The translations under genes and the position numbers were made by a program. Positions 31,220 to 41,854 of a DNA stretch of 64,000 nucleotides are shown one piece after another. The DNA is from Prionace glauca. Taxonomy: Eukaryota > Chordata > Chondrichthyes > Carcharhiniformes > Carcharhinidae. The number at the start of each line of letters is the position of its first letter. Positions within the stretch are counted from its first letter, which is position 1. The DNA lies in assembly GCA_037974335.1 (NCBI GenBank), contig CM075760.1, positions 25,951,197 to 26,015,196 on the forward strand. Reading direction: 5' to 3'. The notes under the pieces are model-generated. The model did no database searches and was not told the DNA's origin. It saw nothing but the letters and a program-made list of their open reading frames with translations.

Positions 31220-31505
31220 ATGGAAGGAAAAAGCACCGTTCACAGTGGAGAGAAGCCATACATGGGCTCTGAATGTGGACAAGGTTCAGCCGATCGCCTG
31301 GCCTGTTGAAACATAAGTGCAATCACTCTATGGAAAAAACTGCAGAACTGTGTGGACAGGGGGAAGGAGTTCAATTACCCATCCTAGCTGGAAACTCATT
31401 GGCGAGTTCACACTGGAGAGAGGACATTCTTCTGTTCCGAGTGTTGAAAGGGATTTAATATGTCATCCAGCCTGGTGGTACACCAGCGAGTTCACAGTGA
31501 CGGGT
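31220..31505 (+). pseudogene. C2H2 zinc-finger relic, truncated
   Basis: ATG at 31220 (MEGKSTVHSGEKPYMGSECG; the first zinc cysteine is Gly). Decayed fingers with frame changes follow (GHSSVPSVERD; CHPAW). Sequence homology stops at CACCAGCGAGTTCACAGTGA near 31500. About three fingers remain; non-functional. Confidence 0.7.
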
Positions 31506-31764
31506 AAGTCTTAAACCCACTGATCAGCTGCCCATCTTTCTTCCAGGTGAGACTGGTGATTTCAGGAGAGTAATCCATCGCCAAACAGCCGTAGATGACG
31601 GAACCATCAGAGTTGTGTTATTGACAGGAGGAGACCAGGCTGTAGAGAATGGGCGGAGACGGTGTCGCTGGGAAAGAATAGCCAATTGAACAAGTTAAAC
31701 TCTTAATTGTGTTTATTAATTAGTCAAATATGTTTATCCAAACATGTTTCTATATTAGATTTTA
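31506..31764. other. No gene seen
   Basis: Unique-looking sequence directly after the finger relic. Confidence 0.35.
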
Positions 31765-31908
31765 TTCTTGGGGCTAATATACATGAGATATGGTAGTAGG
31801 CAAAGTCAGAATCTTGATGAGCCATGATCAAAATGAATGGTGGAACTCAACCTTCAGGGTCAAAGGGCTGAATGCCCTACTCCTGCTTCGATTTTCTATG
31901 TTTTGACA
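31765..31908 (+). mobile_element. CR1 3' tail
   Basis: GATGAGCCATGATCAAAATG, then AAAGGGCTGAATGCCCTACT, ending TTTTCTATGTTTTGA. Confidence 0.6.
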
Positions 31909-32186
31909 TCACGATTTGACAATAATTATGAACTTAACTTTGTTTCCTGATTAAAACCAACATACACCTTTGAGCTTCTGTTCCTTCTATCATTTGGGAA
32001 TCGCCATCTCTGCAGGAATTCACATGATTGTCTCCACCTCTATCAGATTAGAAAGAAAAACATTTTGATGCCATCGTAATGACAAACCATTCATTGGATT
32101 AACAGAAAAGTAGAAAGATTTTCTCCATTTTATTAGCCACTATATTTTTTTCAAACAACAACATTTTCTGATAAAGAAATTGTCTA

Positions 32187-32278
32187 TTCATAGCACCCAC
32201 TCACCCGATGAAGGAGCAGCGCTCTGAAATCTAGTGCTGTCAAATAAACCTGTTGGACTTTAACCTGGTGTAGTGGAG
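32187..32278 (+). repeat. Dispersed shark repeat
   Basis: GCACCCACTCACCCGATGAA, then CAAATAAACCTGTTGGACTT, then TAACCTGGTG. Opposite-strand copy at 15665-15790. Confidence 0.6.
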
Positions 32279-32499
32279 CTTGTTCCTGTTCCCACCCCAG
32301 GCCATCATCGTTATCTCCACATTGTGTTCAAACTGACTGATGCCCCTTCCTCTCTCCAACACCTTGCCTCGCACTCCATAAAACAAAAAAAAAATGACTT
32401 TGCTTCAAAATACCTTTGCAATGAATACTTACAGAATGGCCATGAAACTCTAAATATAATTACCAATTCAAACAATTGGAACATTGACTCATTGAAGGA

Positions 32500-32640
32500 T
32501 CACGCACATTAATACAGCAGTTGGCCATTCGGGCCCTGAAGTTATTTTTTCCATCATTCAATAAGATTACAGATGAGCTGATTTTGGTTAATTTTTCTTT
32601 AGCTCCATATTCCACCTCCCCACTCCAATAACCCACTTTT
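32500..32640 (-). mobile_element. CR1 3' tail remnant
   Basis: TTGGCCATTCGGGCCCTGAA, then TCATTCAATAAGATTACAGA: complement of the CR1 tail. Confidence 0.55.
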
Positions 32641-33065
32641 TGCCCCTTCCCCTGGCTCTCTGCCCTTCTCTGTGATTCTTTACCTCCTTTCCCACGGATG
32701 TCTGCACGGCCACCCGGCTCCTTACACTTTCCCCCATCTTTCCACTCTCTCTCCGAGCTCTCTGCCATTTCCTTCAGCCCTCCAACCTTTCCCCAGCTCT
32801 CTGATCTCTGTCCCAGTTCCCTACTCACTTCCTCGGCTCGTCACCTTTTCCCCCGTGTCACCACCCTTTCCCACTGCTCTTTGCCATTTGCTCCCAGCTC
32901 TGCCCTGGCTCTTTACACGTTCCCCCATCAGTCTACCCGTTCCCGGGCACTTCGACCTTTCTCCTGCTCTCTGCACTTTTCCCTGGCTTTCTGCACTTTC
33001 CCCTAGGTCTCTGCCTTTCCCCATTTGGCCATTTGGCTCTCCAGCCTGCTCTGTCTTTCATTTTG
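32641..33065 (+). repeat. Diverged C/T-rich minisatellite
   Basis: Irregular ~20-25-base units around (CT)CTCTGCC(A/C)TTTCCCC(C)AGC, about 18 units, strongly pyrimidine on the plus strand. Open frames across it are an effect of composition. Confidence 0.65.
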
Positions 33066-33928
33066 ATCATGGCTAATCATCAAATTCAATCTCCTGATCC
33101 CCCTTCCCCCCCACCCCCAATATCCCTCAATCCCTTGTATCTAATTCCTTCTTCAAATCACATGTGAACATGTACAGGTTTCTCGCCATATGTGTATGTG
33201 TGTGTACATGTATGTTTGTGAGTATGCGGATGGGTGGTGTATGTTTCCGGCTCAGTCTGTGTGTCCCTGCCCCCATTCTCTGTGTCTCTGGAACACAGAT
33301 TCTGCCTGAGCAGCTCAGCATCTGATCATTTTCCATTTCAATATCTGTCTTTTCCCCAGTGGGACTGAACTGTCTGGAAATCATGGGGGAAGGGAGCTCA
33401 GGGCCCAGTCCCTGCCACTGGGGGGGAGAGACACAGAGGGAGAGAGTGAGAAAGGAAGAGATTGGGATGATTAATAAGGGTCAATGTTGTCACAAAACTG
33501 TGTGTAGCAGTGTGAAAGTAGCAGTCAGGCTTTGTTGTGTGAGAAATATCCGTCCCTCTCTCTCTCTGAGGCGGACACAGATTTAAAGGGATTGTTGAAA
33601 GAACCAAAAGTGACACGAGGAAATTCTCTGTCCCAGCTTTTGGTCTCCTCTCCCTAATATCTCCCCTTGAGTCTGGCTGGGAGAATTTGTTTTCGGATGC
33701 CCCCCCCCCCACCCACCCCGTGAAGTGTCTTTCAGACGTTCCATTCTGTTCCTGGTGCTACATTAATGCAAGTTGTTGTTGCTTTCCCAAGTCCCGTTCC
33801 CACATTCCGCCCTCTAACACGGGGCCTTGCAAACATCCCCCAGTCGCAGTCACTCCAACATCAGTGGTTGTGTCTTCAGCTGGCAAGGCCCCTAACTGTG
33901 CAATTCCCCCCCCCCCCCACCCTAAAGG
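33066..33928. other. No gene seen; simple repeats
   Basis: A (TG)n-like patch at 33188-33220, AG-rich 33420-33470, and C runs at 33700-33720 and 33906-33919. No coding evidence. Confidence 0.4.
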
Positions 33929-33929
33929 G

Positions 33930-34268
33930 GAGACGATGGCCCAGTGGGATTATTGCTAGACTATTCATTCCAGAAATTAAGCTAATGTTCTGGGGACCCG
34001 GGTTCGAATCCCGCCACAGCAGGTGGTGGAATTTGAATTCAATAAAAAATATCTGGAATTAAGAATCTCCTGATGATCCATTGTCAGAAACACCCGTCTG
34101 GGTCACTAATGTCCTTTAGGGGGGGAAATCTGCCGTCCTTACCTGGTTTGGCTCCGTGTGACTCCAGATCCACAGCAATGTGGTTTATTCTGAACTGCCC
34201 TCAGGGACCGAGAGATGGGCAATAAACGGTGGGCCAGCCAGCGATGCCCAGTCCCATGAATAAACAAA
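33930..34268 (+). mobile_element. Second-family tRNA-derived SINE, near full length
   Basis: Head GATGGCCCAGTGGGATTATT with B box GGGTTCGAATCCC, body GTGGTGGAATTTGAATTCAA, TCACTAATGTCCTTTAGGGG, tail GAGATGGGCAATAAACGGTG and CATGAATAAACAAAAA. The B box is intact, better preserved than the copy at 29.3 kb. Confidence 0.85.
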
Positions 34269-34299
34269 AATCAAACCTCTCCATCTCACTCTCATTCCT

Positions 34300-34705
34300 C
34301 CTTCCTGATGCCTAACCAACATTTTATATAATTCCAGCATAACCTCCCCACTCTTAAACACAGTGTCTCGGCTAATAAAGAAGTGAACCGTGTGTCTCCT
34401 TAACCACTTTATCCACCATCACCCTCTGCTTCCTGCTACTCAGCTAATTCTGGATCCAATTTGACACTTTTCCTTGGATCCCATGGGATCTTAACTTCCC
34501 TATTAGTCTCCCGTGTGGGACCTTGTCAAAAGCCTTGTGAAGCCCAAGAAGGCTGTGTCAGAAGCATTGCCCTCATCTACACATCTGGTCACTTCTTGGA
34601 AAAATGGTGCAGTTCTGGGATCCCCAGGATAGGAGGGATGAGGTAACACTGGGAATGGTACAGAGGAGATTTACCATGATGTTACCTGGTCTGGAGAGTT
34701 TCACT
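34300..34705. mobile_element. CR1 remnants, minus then plus
   Basis: 34300-34595 minus (TGTGGGACCTTGTCAAAAGC = complement of AFDKVPH region); 34598-34705 plus (WCSSGIPRIGGMR-type QFWxP piece, GTACAGAGGAGATTTACCAT). Confidence 0.65.
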
Positions 34706-34760
34706 TCATTGACTCATAGAATTCTTACAAAGCAGAAGGAGGACATTCCGCCTTTCAAAT

Positions 34761-34832
34761 CGGATGTTCCGCCAACGAGCAGTGGCCGGGCCTGAATGGG
34801 CAAGAGGTGACACTGGGCGGAGCAGCCTGATT
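34761..34832 (+). repeat. Short copy of the CpG-island sequence
   Basis: CGGATGTTCCGCCAACGAGC, then GCAAGAGGTGACACTGGGCG GAGC: about 70 bases repeated from 35904-35975, with CpG sites partly decayed. Confidence 0.75.
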
Positions 34833-34908
34833 TTTCCTGATACCCCCCAAATTGACTTAGCAATACCCCCACCTGCCCCGTGTTCCCCCCAAAAACAATT
34901 GCCCCAGT

Positions 34909-35180
34909 GTCAGCATGGTGAGACAGTGGTTAACACTGCAGCCTCACTGTGCTAGGGGCCTGTGGGTCATTTGCACGTTGTCCCCATGTCTGTGTGGGTT
35001 TTCTCCAGTTTCCTTCCCCAGTCTGAAAGACGTGCTGGATTAGAGGGCATTGGGCTGTGCTTAAATTCTCCCTCAGTGTTACCCCAACAGGAATGTGGAG
35101 ACTAGGGGAATTCTTACAGTAACTTCATTGCAGTGTTAATGTAAGCTGACTTATTAGTGACATTAATAAATAAACTTAAA
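34909..35180 (+). mobile_element. tRNA-derived SINE, near full length
   Basis: Head GTGAGACAGTGGTTAACACT, middle TCTGAAAGACGTGCTGGATT, tail CAGTAACTTCATTGCAGTGT and ATTAATAAATAAAC. It abuts the left inverted-repeat arm. Confidence 0.75.
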
Positions 35181-35194
35181 CTGCAGGTCAAGGT

Positions 35195-36371
35195 GCCGCT
35201 GTGACAATGAAGCCTCTTGTTTAAACACTCTGCAATGCTGAGACTGGGGAGAGGAGTGAACAACAGGGAGCAGCATTGCAGCTTCTCTCCCCCCATTGAA
35301 ACTGGGATTGTTGCTCCATCTGCTGCACCATCCCCACCACATCCACTGGGGGGCAATGTGGACAATGGGCTGCAGGCAGATATCACTGCGCCTGCGCCAC
35401 AATCACACCCACCGCCAGCGGCCATCTTGCGTTGCCAGGGGAGACGGCCGGCGGCCATCTTGCGTTGCCAGGGGAGACGACGTCCCGCGCGCTGCTCTCT
35501 GGGGGAATTCCACTTCTGCACATGCGCCCAGACAGTTACATTTTAATTTTTAATATGTTGAATCTTGATGATTATTATTCACATCCTCACCCGTCAGACT
35601 TTCGGTTCCTTCTCCATTCGGGAAAATCGTTTCTGTTTTTTATTCCGTCTGTTTTTCAATCACACCCGCGCGGTGCGCTCTGGGAAAATACTACCGCACA
35701 TGCGCGGTTCCGCCACCTGCCTCTTTATAAAAATATGTATTTTATTTAATTTTAATTCCGCTCCGGGCGGGATTTCCGGGTGGGAATTTCTCTCACTTTC
35801 TACATTTCTGAACCGTCGCTTTTTCCTCCGGGGCGAGGGGGTGGGGGGCGGGGAAGACGGTGACGTCACTGCAATATGGCGGCTGTCCCCGCCTGTTTTC
35901 AGGACCCGGATGTTCCGCCAACGAGCAGCGGCCGGGCCGGAGAGGGCAAGAGGTGACACTGGGCGGAGCAGCGCCCGGGCGTGTTACAGCGACCCTCGGT
36001 GGTCAGGAAGGGAAATAGCAGCAGCGCAGTCTCAGCCCAAAGGCTTCCCCAGTTCAGCTGTTCAGAGACACTGGGAACTTCTTCAACTGGAAACTTCAGC
36101 TTCTCACATTCACCCCCTGTGTTCAGTCAATGTTTAATAGACAACCTCTGTAGTGAAATCAGAAACAACTTGTTCACATTAAAGAGGATGGGAATCTGAA
36201 CCATTCTGCTCAAAAAGCTCTGCTCGCCTTGAAATTTGAATTGAAATGTTCAAGATGAGAATTTATAGATGGAACTTATGTTGTATGTGGAACGCTCATG
36301 ATGCCATAATAAGATCAGTGCAGATATCTCACAGGGTTGTGTGACTGGAGAAGATGTCAGAGATGGAGTGG
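35195..36371 (+). repeat. Left arm of a large inverted repeat (promoter-like CpG block)
   Basis: About 1.18 kb whose reverse complement recurs at 59569-60697 at roughly 90% identity or better by eye. It spans a CpG island: GCGGCCATCTTGCGTTGCCA is tandemly repeated at 35420 and 35452 in this arm only. It then has CGCACATGCGCGGTTCCGCC near 35695, GGTGACGTCACTGC at 35860 and CAATATGGCGGC at 35873, and a G/C-rich transcribed-looking leader to 36190. Confidence 0.9.
35690..36010 (+). promoter_or_regulatory. CRE/YY1/NRF1-type promoter in the left arm
   Basis: TGACGTCA (CREB/ATF site) at about 35860, ATATGGCGGC (YY1-like) about 10 bases on, GCACATGCGCGG (NRF1-like) upstream. The same motifs in the same order occur in the right arm. 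No downstream coding exon was found; an untranslated first exon of a zinc-finger-type gene is possible. Confidence 0.5.
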
Positions 36372-36429
36372 TTAAATATAGAGCTACAGGGTCTGAGGCT
36401 CAGTTTTGGGTAAAGAAAAATGGCAGTAC

Positions 36430-36770
36430 AAAGAACAGAGAAAATTACAGCACAGGGACATGCCCTTCGGCCCTTCAAACCTTCACTGACCATGCTGCTG
36501 GACTCATCTAAAACCCCCTATCCTTCCGGGACCATATCCCTCTATTCCCATCCTATTTATGTATTTGTTAAGTGACTTAAAAGTCACAACTGCATCCGCT
36601 TCTACTATCTCTTCCCGGCAGCGAGTTCCAGGAACCCCCTACTCTCTGTGCAAAAAATCCTCCATGTCCATCTCCTTTAAACCTTGCCCCTTGCACCTTA
36701 AAGCATACCTTCATCGGCCGGGCCATTTTGTTCCTGAACATTATCTGAATCTCGATGTTACACCCATAGT
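36430..36770 (-). mobile_element. CR1 3' remnant
   Basis: CATGCCCTTCGGCCCTTCAA, then complement of FFAQRVGGSWNSLPGRDSRS and VCFKVQGARFKGDGHGG. Confidence 0.75.
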
Positions 36771-37200
36771 ATCTTCGCTCTGGCCTCGGCCTCAAATGCT
36801 TTGTGTCAAATAAGAAATGATAAATTGTTTGATGCATTGCCAAGAAAGAAACTTTCCTATTTTGACACCTGCACATATCAGCAAGTCATCAAGTCTACAA
36901 GACAATTTAATAGGTTTAGGTGCAGACTAACATAGTTAATCACCATCTGAAACATGCTAGGGTGAGGGAAGTCTGTATGATTTCAGTTTGGTGCTGAATA
37001 TTATCAGAATCTCGATGTTACAGTCATATTATCTTTGCACTGACCTCAGCTTGAAATGCTTTCTCCAAAATCAGAAATGCTGAATTTTATGAAAAATTTC
37101 ACAAAATTGTGTAAATTCACAAAGACATGTTTAATTTTGTCTAAAATGTATTTGAGGTTAGCAATTATTTAATATCCTAATCTTATTGAATGATTTTTTT
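36733..37200 (+). repeat. Two copies of a ~230-bp block tied to the tRNA cluster
   Basis: AACATTATCTGAATCTCGAT at about 36736 and AATATTATCAGAATCTCGAT near 36997 start similar blocks (CTCAAATGCTTT, then CAGACTAACATAGTTAATCA in the first). A third copy at about 42405-42620 follows tRNA-Val (CACATTATCCGAACCTCGAT). Confidence 0.6.
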
Positions 37201-37373
37201 TCCGAAAAAGAAACTTAAAATAGTCGGTTGTTGTTCATTAGCAATTTCCGAACATTACTTTCTCCAGAGAAGCTGAAAATATGCTTGGCAGCATTTGTCT
37301 GAATAAATATAAAGCTATTAAATACCTTTTTCATCGAAAGTACAAGGAATTTGTGAACACCTTTCAAAGGTTT

Positions 37374-37440
37374 GTACTGAGCTAACCAGAAGTCTTCTGA
37401 GTGATAGTCAGACGCGTTATCCATTGCGCCACTAGCCTAC
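37374..37440 (-). pseudogene. tRNA-Arg-like pseudogene
   Basis: On the minus strand TAGTGGCGCAATGGATAACG, then CGTCTGAC, matches the 5' half of vertebrate tRNA-Arg (ACG type). The anticodon loop (CTATCAC) and T arm (TTCTGGTTAGCTC) are damaged, so no functional B box remains. Confidence 0.7.
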
Positions 37441-37707
37441 ATGTAAAAGTGGGATACTTGTTACATATTAGCTCGACGTTTCGAAAGTTTCAGGCAGAAA
37501 GATTGTCAAAAAGTTTGCTTTTACTTGTGAGGAAAAGGTCCATTATTGAAATTGTCTTTATTCATTTCCTATCATCCCTAATTGCCCTTGAATAGAGTAA
37601 CAGCAGTTGAACGGGCTGGCAAATTCTCCTCTCGATTAGGACTTGGTGATAAACTTAAATGAAACGCCCTTCAGCCAATCCATCATCTGTATTTGCAAAT
37701 TAAAACA

Positions 37708-37779
37708 AGGTTCCACCGAGATTTGAATTCGGATCGCTGGATTCAGAGTCCAGAGTGCTCACCATTACACCACGTAACC
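37708..37779 (-). tRNA. tRNA-Gln (CTG)
   Basis: Minus strand. The D arm TGGTGTAATGGTGAGCAC (A box), anticodon arm TCTGGACTCTGAATCCAGC with anticodon CTG, and T arm GATCCGAATTCAAATCTCGG (B box) are all intact. The acceptor pairs GGTTACG with TGGAACC, one mismatch. A TTTT run follows within about 6 bases of the 3' end. It decodes CAG. Close to the standard vertebrate Gln sequence, so probably functional. Confidence 0.88.
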
Positions 37780-38155
37780 CAACACGGGGTGACAACCTAA
37801 AAATCGTGGATCAATACTTGTGCCAATTTGAACAGCAGGGAGAAATATCAGTCCCGTTGCACAATTATTCATATTTATATTTCCCTTGCTGGTTCCTCCT
37901 GTAAAAGCCAACATTAAATTTCACTGTAACTGACCACATTCAAACACCAATGTTTGCATCGAACTGACATAAACCTTACTGCAGTAAATCCACTGAACAA
38001 CATCAGCTTTTCACAGCTCTGCTTTCATCACACTGGAAGCCAATGTGAAAATATGAACAATTTCAAATCTTAACAGACAGGAAGGAGTGTGTGAGTGCGG
38101 ACAATTGGCGCTGTGCACATTCCTGTAATCAGTATCTGGGAGAATCAGGCAGATG
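37780..38155. other. No gene seen
   Basis: AT-rich flank between tRNA loci. Confidence 0.35.
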
Positions 38156-38156
38156 G

Positions 38157-38217
38157 GATCCTGGGGGTCTCGTGGTTAGGATTCATTGCTTTCAGATGTC
38201 GCAGACTGGCCTCGATA
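38157..38217 (+). pseudogene. tRNA-Glu-like pseudogene
   Basis: CTGGGGGTCTCGTGGTTAGG, then ATTCATTGCTTTCAG, matches the 5' half of tRNA-Glu (TTC), compare the intact gene at 41783. After the anticodon loop the sequence degenerates (ATGTCGCAGACTGGCC). Confidence 0.65.
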
Positions 38218-38822
38218 TGTGAAGATTTAATGCATTTTTTTAACGTAAGAGTAAAAAGCTTTGGAGTTTTCCTTTATCCGACTTGCCAAGGACTTCTCAT
38301 GCCTCCTCCTTTCTCTGCCAAGCCCTATTTTTGAACTCATTCCGAGCTAACTTGTAACCCTATATAGGTGCCATCAAGTGTTGAAAGTGGAACTTTGGCC
38401 TGGTGTCGCACTGGGTACCAGCTTTGAAGAAATGTAGCAACTTAAAGCTTTTGCAGAATGGCATGAGGCGTATTGTAGTGATATGAGTTGAGTGTAGGAG
38501 ACAGTGTGAAAATGATTTGAACAAGTTTTAAGCGTGTTTAGACTGATGTGGTGAAAGGACAGGCATATTTGGGAGAATGAGGCTGTGTGAGAGGGGGATT
38601 GTTGCAGAGTGTTTGTGTTTTGGAGGAAGGTTGAAAGTTTGAGATGCGGTTGTGAATGAAAGGAAGGTGTTGAACAGCATGAGAGGCTTGTGCGATGTTG
38701 CGTGTGAGATTTGAGTGAGAGCATTTGTGGACATTTGGGGAATGAAAGGATAAAGTAAGAAAATTACAATGCTGCTGAGTGTGAAGGAAGAGAAAGCATG
38801 TGGGGGTAGGTTTAACAAGAAC
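38218..38822. other. No gene seen
   Basis: Purine-rich GTGTGAGAG-type sequence at 38460-38800 without recognised genes. Open frames on its complement have low-complexity composition. Confidence 0.35.
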
Positions 38823-38823
38823 A

Positions 38824-38894
38824 GCATTGGTGGTTCAGTGGGAGAATTCTCGCCTGCCACACGGGAGGCCCGGGTTCGATTCCCGGCCACTGCA
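38824..38894 (+). tRNA. tRNA-Gly (GCC)
   Basis: A 71-base gene. A box TGGTTCAGTGGGAGAATTC, anticodon loop CTGCCAC (GCC), B box GGGTTCGATTCCC. It differs from the usual vertebrate Gly sequence at a few sites: one acceptor mismatch (T4 with C69) and one at the base of the anticodon loop (C31 with A39). No T run of four follows closely. Plausible but possibly weakened. Confidence 0.85.
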
Positions 38895-39315
38895 AAGCTT
38901 CTTCTTTCTCCGTTCACTCTGTATGTTGAAGCGAGTCTCCTATCAGAATTGGGGGGAAATATGAAGTCTTGGAACTGAATCCTGAAGAGAAATAGATCAC
39001 AATATTCGGAAGGAGGTGCAGTTGTGAATGGTGTTGTTGATGATTGAGTGGCAAGTGTTGGATCTTTGGGCTACGGGGAGTCAGTTCCCTTCCCGCCCGT
39101 TGAATTCCTGCCTGTGATAAGAAACATGGATTCATTTTACCTGCCCGTTCATAGGAGAAACACACTACAGCAGTGCTGCAGGATCAACGGAACTAAAGAG
39201 ACTTGTATAGAATTGTAAACAGTGCGGTCATGCTGCAGTTCTGGAACAGGTTTTCAGAAATAGAATTGTGGTCATTGACACAGTAGTTTAGAATATATTT
39301 AACTGCTGTTGTCTC
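38895..39315. other. No gene seen
   Basis: Flank between tRNA-Gly and tRNA-Asn. Confidence 0.35.
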
Positions 39316-39316
39316 A

Positions 39317-39337
39317 GTCTTTGTGGCGCAATGGGTC

Positions 39338-39373
<36 letters not shown>

Positions 39374-39390
39374 GAGACCACCCAGGGACG
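39317..39390 (+). tRNA. tRNA-Asn (GTT)
   Basis: A 74-base gene. A box TGGCGCAATGGGTCAGCGC, anticodon arm TTCGGCTGTTAACCGAA (GTT), T arm GGTGGTTCGAGACCACC, a perfect stem. Acceptor GTCTTTG pairs with CAGGGAC using two G-T pairs. TTTTT follows at about 39393. Probably functional. Confidence 0.92.
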
Positions 39391-39650
39391 GATTTTTGCT
39401 ATTTTTCTCACTATCAGCATTCACGGGCAAACAATTGCCTGCATCAACTCATTGAAAAGTCTGGAGCTACGAGAGAGAGTTTGGCAGTGTACAAGCTGAG
39501 ACATTGTATATACCTCTGATACTGTGTGTGCCCTTGTATCTTTCGAGTTACCGGGATCTCTATATGTCTGCGTCTGAATCTAGTGTGCCCCTGCATCTAC
39601 ATGTGTCCCTGAATCTGTGTATGCCCCCCTGTATCTCTGTAGGCTCCAAT

Positions 39651-39654
<4 letters not shown>

Positions 39655-39692
<38 letters not shown>
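39655..39692 (+). repeat. (GT)n microsatellite
   Basis: A GT run of about 19 units. Confidence 0.95.
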
Positions 39693-39694
<2 letters not shown>

Positions 39695-39695
<1 letters not shown>

Positions 39696-40215
39696 TGTGT
39701 CTATCCCTGTAAATGTCTGATTCTTTGTGCCTTTTTTAAGACTAAACCGTGAAAATGTCTGACAAACGAATTGCAGAGGGCAGAAATGTTTATCCAGAAA
39801 GATTCTGAATTTGATTTACGTCTGATAACTGCATCGAATGTACAATTTGAAGTCTCACATAATCCCAACTTCAATTTCCAGACATGATCTCCCAATGGGA
39901 AATTAAGAACACGATTTATCTGCGGTGCCTGGTTATAAAAAGGGCGAATACGCCAGCCGAGATCCTTCTATAAACTCCAATCTCGGACAATATCGTTCAA
40001 TATTCATATTTCAGCAACCGGTTCGCAGACTCACAAGCATCAGAGCCTGCAGTCGCTGTTTTCCGCCAGCAGATGGTGGTGTTGTATCATTTTAATCACA
40101 AGGTTAGTGCAGCAGGTTTGAGGAGATATTTGAGGAAAATTTATTTCCCTGTTTCCATGGAAAGGGAACAATCAGTAAAGCAATGGCGTTAATATCTCTG
40201 TCAGTAACATTCACA
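39695..40215 (+). repeat. Duplicated ~0.5-kb block (copy 1) with TATA-like and CTCF-like motifs
   Basis: Same order and strand as 58700-59200: AAATGTCTGACAAACGAATT, CATCGAATGTACAATTTG, GGTTATAAAAAGGGCG (TATA-like), ATATCGTTCAATATTCATAT, then CCAGCAGATGGTGG at 40066-40079, and AAAATTTATTTCCCTGTTTC. Function unknown. Confidence 0.8.
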
Positions 40216-41134
40216 GGAAAATCTGGCCGAAGGATAGTGAATTTAATACTTGCATTCATATTTACCTTCCCGCTAGTGAACATGTCGATTACCAGCTAAT
40301 TATTGTATAACCTTACATTTTAGTGATTTAAAGATTTGTCTATTTTATCGTCCAGACATTATCAAATAATATTTCATTATAATTGGACACATGTCTCTTT
40401 TTCGCTGGATTTTCCATTCCTCGGCGCTCATTTTTTTCCTTAGTCCGTTCAGAAATCCAGCCCGAACCCTGCCTCTATAATATGTTCTGTGTATATGTAA
40501 ATATAGTTCCTTCTTATAATTTTTGACTTTAGCACAATTCGAGCCCTAACTCACTCTGATCTATTACACAATTTCATCCACTTCATGAACTTTTTAGTTA
40601 ATATCCATCTATTCTTCTCACTCGCTCTTTGTTCGATTCCATCTATTGGACACATTTGATAGAAAAACAATTAGTGAGAAAGTGTCTGCTTTATTAGTGA
40701 TACACGGGTGTGTTCAGTAGTGCATGACATAGAGCCTAGCACAATAATATCTGAGATGGAGCCTAATGTAACGTAAGTGAACTCTTGACTAAGTAATAAT
40801 AGTCCAGAGACGATGACTTGTAGCATTTATCATGGCATGTCTACATGTATTAATAAATGAAGCGGCACGTAATGTATTGTAAACAGTTGCAAAGTCTATT
40901 GCAATAATGATTCAAATGAGTCAAACGTAGTATATAAAGAGACATGGCCTAGTGCATTACTGTACAAGACTGCACCAAATGTGTGATTGTAGTGAACACT
41001 GCCATGAACAGTCACAAATGAGACAGGGTTAATTGTAGCCGTGATAGAAGCAAACCCCAGTGCATGAATAATAAAATTAAACTTCAGATTGCGTGATCAT
41101 TGGTCCCAAACTGGTTGGGAGTATATTTAGTTGC
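40216..41134. other. No gene seen
   Basis: AT-rich unique sequence between the duplicated block and the second tRNA-Asn. Confidence 0.35.
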
Positions 41135-41135
41135 T

Positions 41136-41210
41136 GTCTCTGTGGCGCAATTGGTCAGCGCGTTTGGCTGTTAACCGTAAAGGTTGGTGGTTCGAGACCA
41201 CCCAGAGACG
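41136..41210 (+). tRNA. tRNA-Asn (GTT), second copy with an extra base
   Basis: A 75-base gene nearly identical to 39317-39390, with perfect acceptor GTCTCTG/CAGAGAC and T arm. The anticodon arm reads TTTGGCTGTTAACCGTAAAGG. Compared with the usual AACCGAAAGG there is one additional T, which either lengthens the variable loop or puts a mismatch in the anticodon stem. TTTT follows at 41213. The flanks (CATCAGCATTCACGG) are shared with the first copy, so it arose by block duplication. Confidence 0.85.
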
Positions 41211-41384
41211 GAATTTTACTATTTCCTCACCATCAGCATTCACGGTTAAACAGTTGCCTGTTGGCAATGGGTCCGTGGGTGCCAATAAAAATTAGCTGTC
41301 AATTGTTTCCGGCTGTACTGTTATCTGGTATTACCAACATTATTTAATGACGATTGACTTCAAACATATTACATATAACATTAT

Positions 41385-41465
41385 ATATACATATACACAC
41401 ATATATATATATATATCTGTACACCATTACATATATATATCATATATATATAATATATATGTGTA
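41385..41465 (+). repeat. (TA)n-rich microsatellite
   Basis: ATATAT runs and ATACACAC; open frames here are compositional. Confidence 0.9.
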
Positions 41466-41781
41466 ATTATAACTTTAAACAAATACAATTGAAAAATGAA
41501 CTTGTGGCTGAGCATTTGTTCCAATTCCATATTCCTGTTTCCATTCATTCCTGGATAGATCATAAATCTGTCTAACCCAAACTGAAATGTGTTCAGTGAT
41601 GGAACATCAGAACCCTCTGGAGTAGAGAATTCCCAAGATTCACCTGCCTTTGAGTGAAGCAATTTCTCCTCATCTCAGTCCTGAATCATCAGCGTCTTAT
41701 CCTGAGATTGTGTTCCCTGTGTAGAAATAAAACAAAAGGCAGGTGGCGCATGGATAAATTAATATTTTAAAATTAGCCAGC
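41466..41781. other. CR1-like remnant, no gene
   Basis: 41575-41720 minus-strand has GAATTCCCAAGATTCACCTG and CTTTGAGTGAAGCAATTTCT, the complement of the CR1 FFxQRVVxSWEFST stretch. Confidence 0.5.
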
Positions 41782-41782
41782 T

Positions 41783-41854
41783 TCCCTGGTGGTCTAGTGG
41801 TTAGGATTCGGCGCTTTCACCGCCGCGGCCCGGGTTCGATTCCCGGTCAGGGAA
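41783..41854 (+). tRNA. tRNA-Glu (TTC)
   Basis: A 72-base gene. A box TGGTCTAGTGGTTAGGATTC, anticodon loop CTTTCAC (TTC), B box GGGTTCGATTCCC, acceptor TCCCTGG paired with TCAGGGA. It matches the standard vertebrate Glu sequence almost throughout. No strong T run follows in the first 15 bases (only TTT). Confidence 0.93.
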
